This document shows positions 50,305 to 60,611 of a DNA stretch of 64,000 bases, piece after piece (position 1 is the stretch's first letter; the number at the start of each line of letters is the position of its first letter). A program made the position numbers and the translations under genes. This DNA is from Bacteriovorax stolpii (GTDB taxonomy: Bacteria > Bdellovibrionota > Bacteriovoracia > Bacteriovoracales > Bacteriovoracaceae): assembly GCA_945883845.1 (NCBI GenBank), contig CAMCYI010000002.1:62001-126000 (forward strand), read 5' to 3'. The notes beneath the pieces are model-generated. The model had not been told where the DNA came from, made no database searches, and saw only the letters and a program-made list of their open reading frames with translations.

Positions 50305-52863
50305 TTAAGCCCCGTGGCAGTTTTTAAATTTCTTACCCGAGCCACAAGGACAAGGATCATTTCTTCCGGCCTTAACACTGGCGCGGACGATCTTCTTATC
50401 GATGGCCGTATTTTTTTCTTCTTCTGCCGCCTGTGCCTGTTGATGTGCTTTCAACTGTTGATCAAGGATTCGCTCTTGCTCACGGTGAATCTCTTCAATT
50501 TCTTCTTTCGTAAGAAGCTTAACGTGTGAGATGCGCTCAATAACTGATTCTTTGATCGCGTATTTCATGCCTTCATAGATCGTGAATGCTTCACGCTTGT
50601 ACTCTACAAGAGGATCTTTCTGACCGTAAGAGCGAAGGTTAATCCCTTCTTTCAGGTGATCCATAGCGAGAAGATGGTCTTTCCAGGATTGGTCGAAAGT
50701 TGCAAGTAGGACTTCGCGGAACGTGTACTTCACCTGATCTTGATCAAAGCCGGAGAATTGATTATCAAGAGACTCGATCCCGCGCTCTTTGAGATAAGCG
50801 GCGAGGTCTCCCTGAAACTTAGTTGAACATTCTTCAGCAGTCAGTTTTCCATCAGCATTAAAGAGGGATTTAAAATTCTGATTGATTGCATCCCACTTGT
50901 ACTCACGGAGGGTCGCTTTCTTCTCGGGTTTCGAAGCTTCCGCCATGTTGAAGGTTACTTCTTCAATAAAGTCATTGATGAGATCGTGGTTAGCTTCATC
51001 GTTGAGAATGTCTCGACGGATTTTATATATAACCTTTCGTTGCTCGTTCATCACGTTGTCGAAATCAAGAAGGTGTTTACGAATATCAAAGTTGTGAGAT
51101 TCAACTTTCTTCTGAGCTTTCGCGATCGCGTTCGTGATCATGTTGTGCTCGATAGGTTCGTCATCTTTCATTCCCATCTTCATCATGATGGCCTTGATTC
51201 TGTCTGAACCGAAAATCCGCATGAGATCATCTTCGAGGGAAAGGAAGAACTTTGATTTACCCGGATCTCCCTGACGACCTGAACGACCGCGAAGCTGGTT
51301 ATCAATACGGCGTGATTCGTGACGTTCAGTACCGATAATGAAAAGACCACCAGCTTTCTTCGTTTCCGCAGTGAGTTTGATATCTGTACCACGACCGGCC
51401 ATGTTGGTAGCGATGGTAACTCCGCCGATCTGTCCGGCGTTGGCTACAATTTCGGCTTCCCTTGCGTGGTTCTTGGCGTTCAAAACTTCGTGTTTGATTC
51501 CCTTACTGGAAAGAACAGTGGAGATGAGCTCGGATGATTCAATCGAGATCGTTCCGACGAGAACTGGCTGACCTATCTTGTGACATTCTTCAATGAGCTT
51601 CGATACAGCTTCGTACTTGGCCGCACGAGTGGCGTAAACCACGTCCGGCGAATCTTCGCGGACCATCGGAAGGTTTGTCGGAACAACGATAACTTCGAGA
51701 GAGTAAATTTTCATAAACTCTTCAGCTTCAGTATCCGCAGTACCGGTCATCCCGGAGAGTTTTGCGTAAAGGCGGAAATAGTTCTGGAAAGTAATAGAAG
51801 CGAGAGTCTGGTTTTCAGATTTTACATCTACGCCTTCTTTGGCCTCCACAGACTGGTGAAGTCCATCAGACCAGCGTGAGCCGTCTTTCATACGACCAGT
51901 GAATTCATCAACAATGATCACTTTACCGTCGCGTACAACGTAGTCTGTATCAAGTTTAAATAGTGTATGAGCTCGAAGGGCCTGATTCACATGGTGAAGC
52001 ATCTCAATGTTGCGGATATCGTAAAGGTTACCTACGTTCAGGAGTTCCTGCACGCGAATGATCCCATCTTCAGTGAGGACAGCTGATTTTGCTTTTTCAT
52101 CAACAGTGTAGTGCTTTGTGATTTGGAGCTGTGGAATGATTTTCGTCACAACATTATAGAGGCGTGTATCACCTTCTGAAGGACCGGAAATCAGAAGGGG
52201 AGTTCTGGCTTCATCGATGAGGATTGAATCGACCTCATCCACGATACAATAATGATGCTCGCGCTGAACATAATCGTTCAGGTCAAACTTCATGTTGTCA
52301 CGGAGATAATCAAAAGCGAATTCGTTATTCGTCCCGTATGTGATGTCTGCCTTGTAAGCATTTTTTCTTTCTTCGTCGTCCATGTTGGCAACGATGCAAC
52401 CAACAGAAAGACCGAGCCACGTGTAAAGCTGACCCATTTCGTGTGAGTCACGTTGCGCGAGGTAATCGTTTACTGTAACGAGATGGGCACCTTTGCCGGC
52501 GAGAGCATTGAGGTACAGAGCGAGTGTGGCCGTAAGGGTTTTACCTTCTCCGGTCTTCATCTCAGAAATTTTCCCCTGGTGAAGAACGATACCCCCGAGA
52601 ATCTGTACATCGAAGTGGCGCATGTTGAGAACACGTTTGCCAGCTTCACGGACAACGGCGAAAGCATCCGGTAGAAGTTCTTCAACCGTTTTTCCTTCAG
52701 CGAGAAGTTTTTTGAATATAGGTGTCTGCGCCTGAAGTTCAGTATCAGACATTGGCTTATATTTAGGCTCAAGAGCATTTACCTGATCAAGCAAAGGCTT
52801 GATGGCGCGCATATCGCGATCTTGTTTTGTGCCGAAAATTTTCTTCATCACGTTATCAAACAT
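50305..52863 (-). CDS. secA: SecA preprotein translocase ATPase
   Basis: 852 residues. Walker A MKTGEGKTLTA, VDEVDSILIDEARTPLIIS-type DEAD region (VDEVDSILIDEA), GMTGTA, and NQLRGRSGRQGDPG are all present, and the C-terminus carries the zinc motif GRNDPCPCGSGKKFKNCHG for SecB/lipid binding. Drives Sec-dependent export at the inner membrane. Length is typical (E. coli 901). It is 14 bases downstream of the M23 gene. Confidence 0.97.
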   Translation of the reverse strand: MFDNVMKKIFGTKQDRDMRAIKPLLDQVNALEPKYKPMSDTELQAQTPIFKKLLAEGKTVEELLPDAFAVVREAGKRVLNMRHFDVQILGGIVLHQGKISEMKTGEGKTLTATLALYLNALAGKGAHLVTVNDYLAQRDSHEMGQLYTWLGLSVGCIVANMDDEERKNAYKADITYGTNNEFAFDYLRDNMKFDLNDYVQREHHYCIVDEVDSILIDEARTPLLISGPSEGDTRLYNVVTKIIPQLQITKHYTVDEKAKSAVLTEDGIIRVQELLNVGNLYDIRNIEMLHHVNQALRAHTLFKLDTDYVVRDGKVIIVDEFTGRMKDGSRWSDGLHQSVEAKEGVDVKSENQTLASITFQNYFRLYAKLSGMTGTADTEAEEFMKIYSLEVIVVPTNLPMVREDSPDVVYATRAAKYEAVSKLIEECHKIGQPVLVGTISIESSELISTVLSSKGIKHEVLNAKNHAREAEIVANAGQIGGVTIATNMAGRGTDIKLTAETKKAGGLFIIGTERHESRRIDNQLRGRSGRQGDPGKSKFFLSLEDDLMRIFGSDRIKAIMMKMGMKDDEPIEHNMITNAIAKAQKKVESHNFDIRKHLLDFDNVMNEQRKVIYKIRRDILNDEANHDLINDFIEEVTFNMAEASKPEKKATLREYKWDAINQNFKSLFNADGKLTAEECSTKFQGDLAAYLKERGIESLDNQFSGFDQDQVKYTFREVLLATFDQSWKDHLLAMDHLKEGINLRSYGQKDPLVEYKREAFTIYEGMKYAIKESVIERISHVKLLTKEEIEEIHREQERILDQQLKAHQQAQAAEEEKNTAIDKKIVRASVKAGRNDPCPCGSGKKFKNCHGA

Positions 52864-52877
52864 AGAGCTACCTTTTT

Positions 52878-53936
52878 TTACTCAAGGATAAAATAGAGAG
52901 GGTCAACTGCAATACCGTTAACCCGGACTTCATAGTGCAAATGGGGACCTGTCGAGTGGCCGGTGTTTCCGACTGCTGCGAGGAGGGTGCCGCGTTTTAC
53001 TTTCTCTCCTGCGCGCACATGGAGATTCTGGTTGTGGGCATAAATGGTTTCGATTCCATATCCGTGATCAACCTGAACAAATTTTCCAAAACCTGCTTTC
53101 TCTCCAGAGAAAGTGACAATCCCATCCGCGGGAGCATTCACTTTTGTGCCATAGGGAGCACCAACATCCAGGCCTTCGTGCATTTTCAACTTCCCGAGGT
53201 AGGGTGAAATACGCTGGCCGAAATAACTGGTGATCCAACCATCAGCGGGAAGAATCGTCGGAGTGGAGTTAAGAAAAGATTCTTTATCGAGAAGAAACTG
53301 ATCAAGGGCATGAATGCTTTTTTCAATCGCTGAAACAACATCCTTGATCTGCGTGTATTTAAAATCAAATTTAGCGTAATCGGTTGATAGAGAGAAACTA
53401 CGTCGGGCGAGATCTGACCACTGCTTGGTGAGAAGATAACTTCTTTCGAGACCTAAGTTTGCTGCAATTTTTTTATCGTATAGAGATTTAAGTTCTTTGA
53501 AACGAGGTTGGTCTTCAATGTCGGTCTCAATTTTAAAATCCAAAGAAGAGTTCAGGTCATCAAGAGTAAAGGACTCCTTCTCTTTTTCAACATCAGGTTT
53601 GTAGAGAGGACCTTTCTCTGTCACGTCTTCAAGGCCCGTGATCACGCGCAATTTTTTCTCAAAGGTATTAATACGGCGAAGATCATCAGAAAGAGAATTC
53701 ATTTTCATCTGGAACAACTGAATCTGTTCTTTGAGCTGACGATTTTCAATGGAGAGATGTTTGTTCTCGTAAACCTGTTGGAAAATTCTCCAATAGTCAT
53801 AAGCGAAAACACTGATGAGCACGAAAATCATGATCACAAGAAACGCCAGCGACCTGAAGAGAACAGTAGGAATACGATATGTTTTGACCCCTTTTTGTTT
53901 TTCGGGGACAACCATCACGGTGAAATACTTATCCAT
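52878..53936 (-). CDS. M23-family peptidoglycan metallopeptidase, membrane-anchored
   Basis: 352 residues: a short cytoplasmic tail, a membrane anchor at about 26-48, a coiled coil (about 55-100, NRQLKEQIQLFQMKMNSL), then a LytM/M23 domain with HEGLDVGAP (zinc HxxxD), and HLHYEVRVNG (HxH) near the end, so the active site is intact. It would cut peptide cross-links in the cell wall, possibly in division or during cell envelope remodelling. Located between the PP2C and secA genes on the same strand. Confidence 0.9.
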   Translation of the reverse strand: MDKYFTVMVVPEKQKGVKTYRIPTVLFRSLAFLVIMIFVLISVFAYDYWRIFQQVYENKHLSIENRQLKEQIQLFQMKMNSLSDDLRRINTFEKKLRVITGLEDVTEKGPLYKPDVEKEKESFTLDDLNSSLDFKIETDIEDQPRFKELKSLYDKKIAANLGLERSYLLTKQWSDLARRSFSLSTDYAKFDFKYTQIKDVVSAIEKSIHALDQFLLDKESFLNSTPTILPADGWITSYFGQRISPYLGKLKMHEGLDVGAPYGTKVNAPADGIVTFSGEKAGFGKFVQVDHGYGIETIYAHNQNLHVRAGEKVKRGTLLAAVGNTGHSTGPHLHYEVRVNGIAVDPLYFILE

Positions 53937-54012
53937 ATGCCCAATATTTTAAGCGAGAGTCCCCTGATTGGGAACACAAAAGGTTGAAAAGATTGGAAAG
54001 TTTGGACGAAAG

Positions 54013-54762
54013 TTACGAGGCCTGGGCCACCGCTACAATCACTGAAATATTGTCCTGGCCGCCGTTTTCATTGGCCTGAGAAATGAGGTCATCAACTGCA
54101 GCTTTCACTTGTGCCTGAGTGCAGTGTGCAGGATCCGGAATGTTCTTATGAATGAGATGCAAAATATCCCCGTCGCTGACTTTTCCGTGCAATCCGTCAG
54201 AGCAGATCATGAAAATATCATTCTTACAGATGCGATAATTGAAAACATCAACTAAAAGATCCGGCTCGAAGCCGACGGACCTGACCAGAACGTTTTTTTG
54301 CGGGTCTTTCACAGCTTCTTCACGTGTATAAAGTCCCATATTGAGTTTTTCCTGAACAAAAGAATGATCTCTCGTCAGTTGAAAAATATGATTGTTGTTA
54401 ATCAGATAAACGCGGGAGTCACCAACATTTCCAACAATAAGTTGAGGCCCTGCGAAAAGGATAGCAGAGACAGTAGTCCCCATACCCAGAAGCTCAGGCT
54501 GTACTTTTGCTTTTTCAAAAATAGAATTATTAATGTTCTGAATCAGAGTTTTCATTAACTGATGCGGCTCATCGCCAGAGTGTGCGGCATAAAATTCTGG
54601 CATGATTTTAACAGAGAGTTGGGAAGCGATGTCACCACCGTTGTGTCCACCCATGCCATCGGCAACTGCATAAAGATGATATTCTGAAGCCACACAAATC
54701 GAGTCCTGATTTGTTTTACGTTTACGACCGATATCACTGCCGCCTGCAGAGAGAATGCCCAT
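54013..54762 (-). CDS. PP2C-type serine/threonine phosphatase
   Basis: 249 residues of the bacterial Stp1/PrpC type: DIGRKRKTNQDS (start motif), YAVADGMGGHNGGDIAS (metal site), GTTVSAIL, VGNVGDSRVYL, TRDHSFVQ, CSDGLHGKV and NGGQDNISVIV. Mg/Mn-dependent removal of phosphate from Ser/Thr of proteins. It is divergent from the prkA kinase gene, 200 bases apart, which suggests the two act on the same targets or on each other. Its promoter is visible at 54793-54820. Confidence 0.92.
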   Translation of the reverse strand: MGILSAGGSDIGRKRKTNQDSICVASEYHLYAVADGMGGHNGGDIASQLSVKIMPEFYAAHSGDEPHQLMKTLIQNINNSIFEKAKVQPELLGMGTTVSAILFAGPQLIVGNVGDSRVYLINNNHIFQLTRDHSFVQEKLNMGLYTREEAVKDPQKNVLVRSVGFEPDLLVDVFNYRICKNDIFMICSDGLHGKVSDGDILHLIHKNIPDPAHCTQAQVKAAVDDLISQANENGGQDNISVIVAVAQAS

Positions 54763-54792
54763 TGTTTATCCTGATAAGTTTGACTTCCTTTC

Positions 54793-54820
54793 ATGATAGA
54801 GCGACCAGAATTTTAGTCAA
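54793..54820 (-). promoter_or_regulatory. Sigma-70-type promoter for the PP2C gene
   Basis: On the minus strand TTGACT (54815-54820), 16-base spacer, TATCAT (54793-54798). Transcription would begin about 25 bases before the PP2C start codon, which has an AGGAT ribosome site. Confidence 0.6.
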
Positions 54821-54865
54821 AGGATATTTAATTTTCCGACAAGCAGACTCGGGTAATGTGGGAAT

Positions 54866-54891
54866 TGCCTCCTAGGCAGAATTATTAGGAG
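54866..54891 (+). promoter_or_regulatory. Inverted repeats upstream of prkA, possible operator
   Basis: Two nested symmetries: TGCCT / AGGCA around CCT (54866-54878), and CTCCTA (54869-54874) / TAGGAG (54886-54891) 11 bases apart. They lie 18-43 bases before a TACAAT box (54909-54914), a possible -10 for prkA without a good -35, as in activator-dependent promoters. Confidence 0.35.
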
Positions 54892-54962
54892 AAGTTACCC
54901 TTTCCTTGTACAATTATTAAAAAAAGGCCACGAGGCCAGATCAGCCCTCAGGGAGGAATTTC

Positions 54963-57026
54963 ATGGCGAATACTGCGTTTGATATTCAGCAGTTCATATC
55001 TCAAAACTACAATCCAAAAGATTTTTCCCACCTTCATTGGCAGGGAACGATGCAGGATTATATCGATCTTGCGATGAAAGATCCAAAGATCTGCCGGAAC
55101 TCATTCCAGCGCATCTACGACATGATCATAAGCTACGGTACTTCAAATTATACTGAGTATAAGAAAGATGTAGTCCGCTACCACTTCTTCGATGATCCCA
55201 TCGAAAATGGTAAAGATGCGATCTTCGGGATTGATGTTCACTTAATGAAGCTTGTGAACTTCTTCCAGTCGGCCGCTCTTGGTTACGGTACAGAAAAACG
55301 CGTTCTTCTTCTTCACGGTCCGGTAGGATCTGCGAAATCATCAATCTCTCGTCTTCTTAAAAAAGGGATCGAGCACTATTCGCGCACAGATGAAGGTGCA
55401 CTATATACATATGACTGGATCGATGATGAAGGTTCTCCGATCCTCGGTGGTCAAAAACTTTTCGCCAGTCCGATGCACGAAGAGCCCCTGAAACTTCTTC
55501 CTCTTGAAGTCCGTGAAAAGTTCCTCACAGAGCTATCAAAAGCAAACAAATCACCGTACAAAGTTAAGATCAAAGGTGAAGTGAACCCTGCTTGTCGCTA
55601 CATTCTTAATGAGTACATGATTAAGTATAACGGCGACTGGTCGAGGACGATGAAGCACGTTCGCGTGAAGCGTCTTATCCTCTCTGAGAAAGACAGAAGA
55701 GGGATTGGTACATTCCAGCCGAAAGATGAGAAGAACCAGGATTCAACTGAATTAACAGGTGATATCAACTACCGTAAAATTGCTATTTATGGATCAGACT
55801 CAGATCCTCGCGCATTCAACTTCGACGGAGAATTTAACATCGCTAACCGTGGGATCGTTGAGTTCATCGAGATGCTGAAACTTGACGTGGCCTTCTTGTA
55901 CGATCTTCTCGGAGCATCACAAGAGCAATCGATTAAGCCGAAGAAATTCGCGCAGACAAATATCGATCTCGTCATTCTTGGCCACACTAATGAGCCAGAG
56001 TACAGAAAACTTCAGAGTAACGAGTTCATGGAAGCCCTCCGTGACCGTACAGTGAAGATCGACGTTCCGTACATCACTCGACTTGATCAAGAGACTCGCA
56101 TCTACCGCAAGGACTATAACAAAGACACGATCCCGAACATTCACATCGCTCCTCATACACTTGAGATGGCCTCTACATGGGCAATTCTCACGCGTCTGGA
56201 AGAGCCGAAAAAATCGGATCTGACAAAACTCCAGAAGCTCAAACTTTATAACGGTAAGACACTTCCTGGTTACAATGAAGACAACGTGAAAGAGCTTCGT
56301 AAGGAAGCAATCCGTGAAGGTCTCGAGGGGATCTCTCCTCGTTATATTCAGGATAAAATTTCAAATGCACTCGTGAAAAATGGTCATGTTGGATGTCTGA
56401 ACCCGTTCATGGTTTTCAATGAACTTGAATCAGGTCTCAAACACCACGCTCTCATCAACTCACCAGATCAGCTTGATCACTACCGTGAAATGCTCGCGGT
56501 CTGTCGTCAGGAGTACGAAGATATCGTGAAAAACGATGTTCAGAAGGCGATCTCAGTTGATGAATCAGCGATCCAGACTCTTTGTGCAAACTACGTTGAT
56601 AACGTTAAAGCTTTCACACAGAAAGAAAAAATACGTAACAAGTATTCGAACAAACTCGAAGAAGCTGATGAAAGATTCATGCGCTCTATCGAGGAGAAAA
56701 TCGATATTCCTGAGTCACGAAAAAACGATTTTCGTCTTGAGCTCATGAACTACATCGGTGCTCTCGCTATTGAAGGGAAGCAGTTCGATTACAAGATGAA
56801 TGAAAGACTTCACCGTGCTCTCGAGCTGAAACTTTTCGAAGATCAGCGCGACACGATCAAGCTCACGACAATCATTTCAAACGTTGTGGATAAGCAGACC
56901 CAGGAAAAAATTGAAGTGGTTAAGAGCCGCCTCATTAAGAACTTCGGTTACTGCGATATCTGTGCAACTGATGCATTGAACTTCGTTGCTTCAATCTTCG
57001 CTAAAGGTGATTCAATCAAGTCGTAA
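54963..57026 (+). CDS. prkA: PrkA-family serine protein kinase (YeaG-like)
   Basis: 687 residues: an AAA+ ATPase part with Walker A GPVGSAKS (119-126) and a later [11 protein letters not shown] (sensor-like), then the PrkA kinase C-terminal domain. The protein has the length and order of YeaG/PrkA (640 in E. coli), which phosphorylates itself and proteins under starvation and nutrient stress. GGGAGG ribosome site before ATG 54963. First of a four-gene run with DUF444, SpoVR and ATP-grasp genes. Confidence 0.92.
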   Translation: MANTAFDIQQFISQNYNPKDFSHLHWQGTMQDYIDLAMKDPKICRNSFQRIYDMIISYGTSNYTEYKKDVVRYHFFDDPIENGKDAIFGIDVHLMKLVNFFQSAALGYGTEKRVLLLHGPVGSAKSSISRLLKKGIEHYSRTDEGALYTYDWIDDEGSPILGGQKLFASPMHEEPLKLLPLEVREKFLTELSKANKSPYKVKIKGEVNPACRYILNEYMIKYNGDWSRTMKHVRVKRLILSEKDRRGIGTFQPKDEKNQDSTELTGDINYRKIAIYGSDSDPRAFNFDGEFNIANRGIVEFIEMLKLDVAFLYDLLGASQEQSIKPKKFAQTNIDLVILGHTNEPEYRKLQSNEFMEALRDRTVKIDVPYITRLDQETRIYRKDYNKDTIPNIHIAPHTLEMASTWAILTRLEEPKKSDLTKLQKLKLYNGKTLPGYNEDNVKELRKEAIREGLEGISPRYIQDKISNALVKNGHVGCLNPFMVFNELESGLKHHALINSPDQLDHYREMLAVCRQEYEDIVKNDVQKAISVDESAIQTLCANYVDNVKAFTQKEKIRNKYSNKLEEADERFMRSIEEKIDIPESRKNDFRLELMNYIGALAIEGKQFDYKMNERLHRALELKLFEDQRDTIKLTTIISNVVDKQTQEKIEVVKSRLIKNFGYCDICATDALNFVASIFAKGDSIKS

Positions 57027-57048
57027 GGCTTGATTCTCAAGAGGTAGC

Positions 57049-58167
57049 ATGGACCATCCGATTAAGCGGGACCATTCGAGGTTCCGCAAGATTGTAAAAG
57101 GTAAGATTCGCGACAACCTGAGAAAATATGTTTCTCAGGGCTCGCAGATTATTCCCAAGGGCACTGATAAGTTCACTGTGCCGATGCCTTCGATCGACAT
57201 TCCACGTTTTCGTTTTGGTGATAAATCACAAGGCGGAATGGGACAGGGTCAGGGACAGGCAGGAGATCCGGTAGATGGACAACAGGATCCTAACGGACAA
57301 CCTGGTCAGGGCGAAGCAGGCGAGGGTGAAGGGAAAAAGGAACTCGACGTAGAGCTTACTCTCGAAGAACTTGCGCGCATTCTCGGAGAGGAATTAGCTC
57401 TTCCTAATATCGAACCCAAAGGAAAGAAGTCACTTAAAAGCACTGTTGATCGATACACGAACATTGGTACCTCAGGGCCGGATTCTTTGCGGCACATGCG
57501 CAGAACATACAAACAAGCTCTGAAGCGTCAGATCTCCATGGATTCCTACGATCCAGAGAATCCGTCTGTCGTTCCTATCCGCCGTGACTTCCGCTATCGT
57601 GCTTCTGATACAAAAGTGGAAATGCAGAATGCGGCCGTCGTGATCTACATGATGGACGTTTCGGGTTCCATGGGGGACGAGCAGAAAGAAATCGTGAGAA
57701 CGGAATCTTTCTGGATTAATCTCTGGCTCAAGTCCCAGTACAAAGACATTGAAATACGTTACATCATTCACGACGCCACTGCGAAAGAAGTCGATGAACA
57801 CACATTCTTCCGCACTCGTGAGAGCGGGGGAACATTGATTTCAAGTGCATTTAATCTCTGCAAAGAAATTATTGAGAAAGACTATAACCCCAATGAATGG
57901 AACATTTACCCATTCCATTTCTCCGATGGGGATAACTGGTCCGCAGACGACACGAAACTTTGTCTCGATCTTCTCGATAAGGTCATCCTCCCGGTCTCTA
58001 ACCAGTTTTGTTACGGGCAGGTAGAAAGTCGCTATGGTTCCGGTCAGTTTTATAAAGATCTGGTTGCGAAGTACGGCACACAGTCTGAGAAAATCACCCT
58101 TTCAAAAATTAAAAATAAAGAAGGTATCCTTGATTCGATCAAGGAATTCCTTGGGAAAGGTAAGTAA
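57049..58167 (+). CDS. yeaH: YeaH/DUF444 family protein with vWA-like domain
   Basis: 372 residues. A basic start with [16 protein letters not shown], a Gly/Gln-rich linker (about 64-94, GQGQGQ-type), then a von Willebrand-A-like domain with the MIDAS start MMDVSGSMG near residue 205 and GGTLISSAF later. DUF444 proteins always travel with PrkA and SpoVR; the molecular job is unknown, but a metal-dependent adhesion fold suggests protein-protein contact. Spaced 22 bases from prkA, and its stop shares one base with the SpoVR start. Confidence 0.92.
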   Translation: MDHPIKRDHSRFRKIVKGKIRDNLRKYVSQGSQIIPKGTDKFTVPMPSIDIPRFRFGDKSQGGMGQGQGQAGDPVDGQQDPNGQPGQGEAGEGEGKKELDVELTLEELARILGEELALPNIEPKGKKSLKSTVDRYTNIGTSGPDSLRHMRRTYKQALKRQISMDSYDPENPSVVPIRRDFRYRASDTKVEMQNAAVVIYMMDVSGSMGDEQKEIVRTESFWINLWLKSQYKDIEIRYIIHDATAKEVDEHTFFRTRESGGTLISSAFNLCKEIIEKDYNPNEWNIYPFHFSDGDNWSADDTKLCLDLLDKVILPVSNQFCYGQVESRYGSGQFYKDLVAKYGTQSEKITLSKIKNKEGILDSIKEFLGKGK

Positions 58168-59675
58168 TGAATCGCTCTAAGCCCATTACAGGGGAACTTC
58201 TTGCTCTAAAAAATGAAATCGAAGGTTATGCGATTGAAGCTGGACTCGATTTTTTTCCGCAAATTTTTGAAGTTTGTGATTACGATACTATTAACATCCT
58301 GGCAGCTCAGGGTGGGTTTCCTTCACGGTATCCGCACTGGAAGTTCGGGATGGATTACGATCAGCTCTCAAAGGGCTATGCCTACGGGCTTCAGAAAATT
58401 TATGAGATGGTGATCAACACTGATCCTTGTTACGCCTATCTTCTCCAGGCGAATAACTGGGTCGATCAGAAGATCGTGATGGCCCACGTTTATGGCCACA
58501 ACGATTTCTTTAAGAACAATGCATGGTTCTCTAACACCAATCGCAAGATGATGGACGTCATGGCCAACCACGGAACAAAAATCCGTCGATACATGGAAAA
58601 ATACGGCCAGGATACGGTGGAAAGTTTTGTTGATAAGGTCCTTTCTCTGGAAAACCTTCTCGATGTTTCTGAGCTCTTTGAGACGAGTGCCGGCAAACGA
58701 CGTCGTTCGGATCAGGTTGTTCAGGAAAAAGCTGAATCAACTGAAGATGGTTACATGTTTGATGACCGCTCGGCGGCCCTCAAGTCATTCATGCGCACAA
58801 AGCAGCGCTCGAATAAAAAAGAAGAAGTTAAAAAAGATGATGATGATGTATCAGCGGAAAGACCTCTGACGGTTAAAAGCAGGGACGTTCTCGGTTATCT
58901 GATTCAGTTTGCCCCTCTTGAAGAGTGGCAGGCCGACATCATAGGGATTCTCAGAGAAGAGGCCTATTACTTCCTCCCTCAGCGTATGACTAAAATCATG
59001 AATGAAGGCTGGGCGAGCTACTGGCACTCGAGCATCATGACAACACGTGCGCTGGAGGCCTCTGAGATCATCGATTTCGCCGACAAACACGCCGGTGTGA
59101 TGGCGATGAGCAAGCAGAACATCAATCCGTATAAGGTCGGTATCGAGCTTATGCGTGATATTGAATACAGATGGAACCGCGGTATGTTCGGTAAGGACTA
59201 CAACGAGTGCTCAAGCATGAAAGATAAGATTGCCTGGGACACCAAGCTCGGCAAAGGCCGCGAGAAAATTTTCGAAGTCAGAAAGTCTCACAACGATATT
59301 ACTTTTATTGATGAGTTTCTCACTCCTGATTTCTGCGAGCGCCAGCAGCTCTTCACTTACAAGTACAATCCGCGAACAGGTAGATTTGAAATCGATTCAA
59401 AGGACTTCCTGGCGATCAAGCAGAAACTTCTCTCTCAGCTCACGAACTTTGGGCAGCCGATCATCGAAGTAGAAGACGGAAACTACGGGAACCGCAAGGA
59501 ACTCCTTCTGGGCCACGTTCACTACGGTGTGGATCTCGATGTCCAGTTTGCCAATGAGACGCTTAAAAATCTCTACGCTATCTGGAAGAGACCTGTGAAT
59601 CTTCGTACCAAATACGAAGACAAAGAAGTGATCTTTAACTTCGACGGGAAAGAGCTCAAGACAAACAACCTTTGA
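58167..59675 (+). CDS. spoVR: SpoVR family protein (YcgB-like)
   Basis: 502 residues matching SpoVR/YcgB end to end, with GGFPSRYPHWKFGMDYDQLSKGYAYGLQKIYE (about 50-80), AHVYGHNDFFKNN, and NEGWASYWHS in the centre. SpoVR is needed for spore cortex in Bacillus; in Gram-negative bacteria it is part of the PrkA/YeaH/YcgB set. A charged insert with KKEEVKKDDDD at about 212-230 is likely disordered. One-base overlap with DUF444, four-base overlap with the ATP-grasp gene. Confidence 0.94.
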   Translation: MNRSKPITGELLALKNEIEGYAIEAGLDFFPQIFEVCDYDTINILAAQGGFPSRYPHWKFGMDYDQLSKGYAYGLQKIYEMVINTDPCYAYLLQANNWVDQKIVMAHVYGHNDFFKNNAWFSNTNRKMMDVMANHGTKIRRYMEKYGQDTVESFVDKVLSLENLLDVSELFETSAGKRRRSDQVVQEKAESTEDGYMFDDRSAALKSFMRTKQRSNKKEEVKKDDDDVSAERPLTVKSRDVLGYLIQFAPLEEWQADIIGILREEAYYFLPQRMTKIMNEGWASYWHSSIMTTRALEASEIIDFADKHAGVMAMSKQNINPYKVGIELMRDIEYRWNRGMFGKDYNECSSMKDKIAWDTKLGKGREKIFEVRKSHNDITFIDEFLTPDFCERQQLFTYKYNPRTGRFEIDSKDFLAIKQKLLSQLTNFGQPIIEVEDGNYGNRKELLLGHVHYGVDLDVQFANETLKNLYAIWKRPVNLRTKYEDKEVIFNFDGKELKTNNL

Positions 59676-60526
59676 AGAGAATTGCTTTCATTACATCCAG
59701 CGAAGACCCTCAGCTCACATCAGACGATCGTCTGACTATTCCTGCTTTTGAAAAAATGGGGATTTCCGTCGCTCCACTTGTCTGGGATCAGCCTCACGAG
59801 TTCAATTTTGATGCCTACGTTTTTCGTTCTTGCTGGAATTATCACCGCAAATACAATGAATTTTCGATGTGGCTGCGTTCTCTCGAAAACCTCAAGGCAC
59901 CCATCATGAACTCGCTCGCGAGTGCCCATTGGAATATCGATAAGATTTATCTCCTCGAGCTAAGTAAGAAAGGCGCACCAGTTCCCCGAACGACGATTTT
60001 GAGCGCTTCGAATACAAATGAAGAGATCCTGGAATCGATCAAATCTTTTAACAGCGATATTGTCATCAAGCCCACAGTTTCTTTGAACGGGCATGATACC
60101 TTTCATATGACTCCCGCTCAGATTCCGGACTCCATAATGCACGTTCAGAATCTTCTGAAAGCAACTTCTGTCATCATTCAGGACTACATCCCTGAGGTAA
60201 AAACGGTGGGTGAGATTTCTCTGATGTTTATTGAAGGAAAGTTCTCACATGCCATCCGCAAGCTGGCCGCACCGGGAGAATTCAGGATTCATTCAGAGTA
60301 TGGAGGAACAAGAGAGAGTTTTGAACCTTCCCTGGATATCATTGAGGCCGCAGGGCAGATCGTTGCCATGTACCCCGAAGACCTGTTGTCTGTCAGGGTA
60401 GATTTTATCGAGACCGCTTCCGGACCACAGCTTGTAGAGCTTGAAATCCTTGATCCTATGCTGTTTTTTCAATTCTCTAAAGATGCTATCGATAGGTTTG
60501 TGACCGCTGTATCCCGCCGTCTTTAG
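59672..60526 (+). CDS. ATP-grasp domain protein, RimK/glutathione-synthetase-like
   Basis: 284 residues with the ATP-grasp pattern: AYVFRSCWNYH (about 49-59), HWNIDKIYLLELSKKGAPVPRT, DIVIKPTVSLNGHDTF (ATP lysine) and FIETASGPQLVELEILDP (metal-binding acidic pair). ATP-grasp enzymes join a carboxylate to an amine through an acyl-phosphate. The substrate is unknown. It overlaps SpoVR by ATGA, which links it physically to the PrkA set, an uncommon partner. A hairpin follows the gene. Confidence 0.8.
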   Translation: MKRIAFITSSEDPQLTSDDRLTIPAFEKMGISVAPLVWDQPHEFNFDAYVFRSCWNYHRKYNEFSMWLRSLENLKAPIMNSLASAHWNIDKIYLLELSKKGAPVPRTTILSASNTNEEILESIKSFNSDIVIKPTVSLNGHDTFHMTPAQIPDSIMHVQNLLKATSVIIQDYIPEVKTVGEISLMFIEGKFSHAIRKLAAPGEFRIHSEYGGTRESFEPSLDIIEAAGQIVAMYPEDLLSVRVDFIETASGPQLVELEILDPMLFFQFSKDAIDRFVTAVSRRL

Positions 60527-60534
60527 TCTTGCCC

Positions 60535-60553
60535 CTGACTATTTCTTAGTCAG
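60535..60553 (+). terminator. Hairpin after the ATP-grasp gene, weak terminator candidate
   Basis: CTGACTA and TAGTCAG, perfect seven-base arms with a TTTCT loop, followed by TCCTTTC. It closes the prkA operon; the U-run is short. Confidence 0.4.
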
Positions 60554-60611
60554 TCCTTTCAAAGATTTCATACCCCCATCTCTTATTTTATTTTCGCGAT
60601 ATTCTGTCAGG

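Noticed and set aside
53508..53987. A 159-codon plus-strand frame
   Set aside because: Antisense to the M23 gene coiled coil and without ribosome site.
54861..54880. Sigma-54-type promoter before prkA
   Set aside because: GG and GC pairs are not at the 10-base spacing required; only a TACAAT box remains.
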